Below, one piece after another: positions 6,337 through 8,301 of a stretch of DNA of 8,301 nt. Both the position numbers and the translations under genes were made by a program. This DNA comes from Pseudomonadota bacterium (GTDB taxonomy: Bacteria > Pseudomonadota > Gammaproteobacteria > Steroidobacterales > Steroidobacteraceae). The first letter of the stretch is position 1. The number at the start of each line of letters is the position of its first letter. Location: positions 1 through 8,301 of the forward strand of contig JAKAZP010000098.1 of the NCBI GenBank assembly GCA_021815905.1, in the 5' to 3' direction. Under the pieces are notes generated by a model that was given only the letters and a program-made list of their open reading frames with translations, searched no databases and was not told the origin of the DNA.

Positions 6337-8301
6337 GACTTCGGCCGCTCGTTGGCCGGATCGTAGAGCGCGCGCTGTCCGACCGCATCGACGCGCAGCG
6401 GGTAGCGCTCGCCGAAGTACTCGAGCGCGAGCTCCCGGCCTTCGTGCGCGCAGGCCTCGGGAAGATAGCCGAGGGCGATGTTCCTTCCGAGCGAGGGTCC
6501 GTAGGCGATGCTCGTGACGTACGAGCGCCGGCCGATCTCATCGATCAGCACTTCGCCCGTGTCCCGATCGAGGATCGGCCACTGTCCGACCGGGTAGCGC
6601 GCGACGCCGGCGCGATCCACGTTCCCGGTGAGCGACAGGGTGCACAGATAGGCGCTCTGGCGCTTGCGCTCCCGCTGCGCGAGGTAGGCGGCCTTGCCGC
6701 GAAACTCCTCCGCCTTCACCTTCGCGCGCGCGAGCCCCGCCTCGTACAGGTTGTAGTCGGTGAGGAGGTCCGCGTTCTGCAGGCGCAGGCTCTTCTCCAT
6801 GCGCCGGGTATTGGCGTAGGTCTCGATGCCCACCGGAATCGCGCCCTGCTCGTACAGAAGATCCCAGAGCGCGAGCCCGTAGCTCGGAGAGAGGTACAGC
6901 TCCCAACCCTGCTCCCCGACATAGGAGATGCGAAAGGCCCAGACCGGCAGCCCGCGCACGCGGATCTCCCGCGCGGTCGCGAAGGCGAAGCGCTCGCGGC
7001 TCAGGCCCTCCGGCTCGTCGGCGAGCGTCTGCAGTATCCGCCGCGCGGCCGGACCCCACAGGCCGAGTGTCACGAGCTCATCGGTGCGGTCGCGGATGTC
7101 GGCGCGAAACCCGCGATCCTCGCGCGCGTCCCGCATCCACTTGAGGTCGCGGGGCCCGGTGCTGCCGCCGCAGACGACGCGATATTCCGAGGGACCCAGG
7201 CGGATGATGGTCAGGTCCGAATGCACCCCGCCCGCCTCATCGAGAAAGTGCGTGTATACGCCCTGCCCGGGCGCGGTGGCGCCGCCCACGCGGGCGACCG
7301 AGAGATACTCGAGGAACGGCCCGGCATCGGCGCCCGCGACGTCGTAGATGGCGAAGTGCGACAGATTGATCATGCCGGCGTGATCGCTCATCGCGAGCTG
7401 CTCGGCGTTGGAGACGGGCCAGAAGTGGCGCGCGTCCCACTCGTTGCGCCGCTCGGGAACGCGCTCGAGATAGGACGCGAGGCGGCTCTCGTTGGCGCGG
7501 TAGCCGTGGGCGCGCTCCCAGCCGGCCGCTTCCATGAAGTACCCGCCGAGCTCCTGCTCCCGCGGCCAGAAGGGGCCCCGGCGCAGATCGCGGCCGCTCG
7601 TGTACGGCTCGCGCGGATGCACGGGCGGGTTGTAGACCTTCTTCGCCGTCTCGAAGCAACGTCCCCACACGTACGCGGGCGTCTTCTGCACCGGGTAGAA
7701 GCGCGCGATGTCGATGCCGGACGCGTCCCACTCCGTCCGTCCGCCGGTCATCCAGTCGGCGAGGACCTTGCCGAGGCCCGGCGCATCCTTGACCCACACC
7801 GCTTCGGCGAACCAGAGGCCCCGCACTTCGGGAGACTCGCCGATGAGCGGCGCGCCGTCGGCCGTGATCGACATCAGCCCGTTGAAGGAGCGCTTCGCGT
7901 CCCATCCCAACTCCCCGAGCAGCGGCAGGATCTCGGTGGCGCGCTCGTAGCCGGCCATCACCTGCTCGATGTCGAAGTCGCGCATGGACGGCGACAGCCG
8001 CGCTTCGCCCGGGGCGGCGATGTCGCGCGGGTGCACCAGACGGGGCTGCGCCTGCTCGTAGTAGCCCCACTCGAGCTGGCCGCCCTCGGAGGTGGTCGGA
8101 TCGCCGGTGTCGCGCATGTAGGAGGAATTGCCCTGATCGCGCAGCAGCGGGTAGCCGATCTCCTTGCCGGTTCCCGCGAACGCATCGAACGGTCCGAAGA
8201 ACAGCAGCGGGTGCTCGAAGGGCGTGAGCGGCAGAGCCGATCCCGTGCGCTCGGCGAGCAGCGGCCCCCAGATGCCGCAGCTGAACACGACGACGGAGGT
8301 C
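6333..8301 (-). CDS. FAD-dependent oxidoreductase with GcvT (folate) domain, dimethylglycine/sarcosine dehydrogenase family (partial, 5' end beyond 8301)
   Basis: The visible 655 residues are the C-terminal part; the frame is open to the window edge (TSVV precedes the GTG at 8288), so that GTG is not the real start. The end of a DAO-type FAD domain comes first: VVVFSCGIWGPLLAERTG, then later ADGAPLIGESPEVRGLWFAEAV near visible residues 125-150. Next comes the linker region of this family (ARFYPVQKTPAYVWGRCFET, GGYFMEAAGWERAHGYRANE). A GcvT domain follows from about residue 290 (SNAEQLAMSDHAGMINLSHF). Asp362 in GVHSDLTII is at the folate-site aspartate position, and the C-terminal GcvT_C barrel ends the protein (GRNIALGYL, YFGERYPLRV). 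Known relatives demethylate dimethylglycine or sarcosine, passing the C1 unit to tetrahydrofolate. Next to soxBDAG and a betaine module, dimethylglycine is the likeliest substrate (inference). The nucleotide-binding motif and flavin-linking residue lie outside the window. Confidence 0.85.
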   Translation of the reverse strand, partial: TSVVVFSCGIWGPLLAERTGSALPLTPFEHPLLFFGPFDAFAGTGKEIGYPLLRDQGNSSYMRDTGDPTTSEGGQLEWGYYEQAQPRLVHPRDIAAPGEARLSPSMRDFDIEQVMAGYERATEILPLLGELGWDAKRSFNGLMSITADGAPLIGESPEVRGLWFAEAVWVKDAPGLGKVLADWMTGGRTEWDASGIDIARFYPVQKTPAYVWGRCFETAKKVYNPPVHPREPYTSGRDLRRGPFWPREQELGGYFMEAAGWERAHGYRANESRLASYLERVPERRNEWDARHFWPVSNAEQLAMSDHAGMINLSHFAIYDVAGADAGPFLEYLSVARVGGATAPGQGVYTHFLDEAGGVHSDLTIIRLGPSEYRVVCGGSTGPRDLKWMRDAREDRGFRADIRDRTDELVTLGLWGPAARRILQTLADEPEGLSRERFAFATAREIRVRGLPVWAFRISYVGEQGWELYLSPSYGLALWDLLYEQGAIPVGIETYANTRRMEKSLRLQNADLLTDYNLYEAGLARAKVKAEEFRGKAAYLAQRERKRQSAYLCTLSLTGNVDRAGVARYPVGQWPILDRDTGEVLIDEIGRRSYVTSIAYGPSLGRNIALGYLPEACAHEGRELALEYFGERYPLRVDAVGQRALYDPANERPKS

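Noticed and set aside
1..8301. CRISPR arrays, insertion sequences, tRNA or rRNA genes
   Set aside because: No spaced direct repeats, transposase-like frames, terminal inverted repeats or RNA gene signatures were seen; the window is almost fully explained by catabolic genes.

Overview
The window is very G+C-rich coding DNA, densely packed, with 4-8 nt gene overlaps and GTG starts. This fits a member of the Pseudomonadota (BetI/BetB and four-subunit sarcosine oxidase genes are common there). The class cannot be fixed from this sequence. The content is one theme: breakdown of choline and glycine betaine by successive N-demethylation to glycine.

Layout. (1) 1-854, minus strand: a TetR-family choline regulator (BetI type) that runs without any stop codon into the N-terminus of an aldehyde dehydrogenase (betaine aldehyde dehydrogenase, BetB type). 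The gene leaves the window at base 1, so only about 55 residues of the dehydrogenase are visible. (2) 855-1211: a divergent control region of about 357 bp. It has a BetI-box-like operator, a second operator-like dyad, a 12-bp-stem hairpin and two perfect GC palindromes. (3) 1212-6336, plus strand: soxB-soxD-soxA-soxG, a complete heterotetrameric sarcosine oxidase operon with near-zero spacing. (4) 6333-8301, minus strand: the C-terminal 655 residues of a large FAD-dependent oxidoreductase with a folate-binding GcvT-type domain (dimethylglycine/sarcosine dehydrogenase family). It converges on soxG, and the two stop codons share the same CTAG.

How they could work together (inference): the BetB-type module oxidises betaine aldehyde to glycine betaine. 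After one demethylation elsewhere, the minus-strand flavoprotein could turn dimethylglycine into sarcosine. SoxBDAG then turns sarcosine into glycine. Both flavoenzymes carry a tetrahydrofolate domain to catch the released C1 unit as 5,10-methylene-THF. The most unusual item is the regulator-enzyme fusion: a choline-sensing repressor physically joined to the enzyme that consumes betaine aldehyde.
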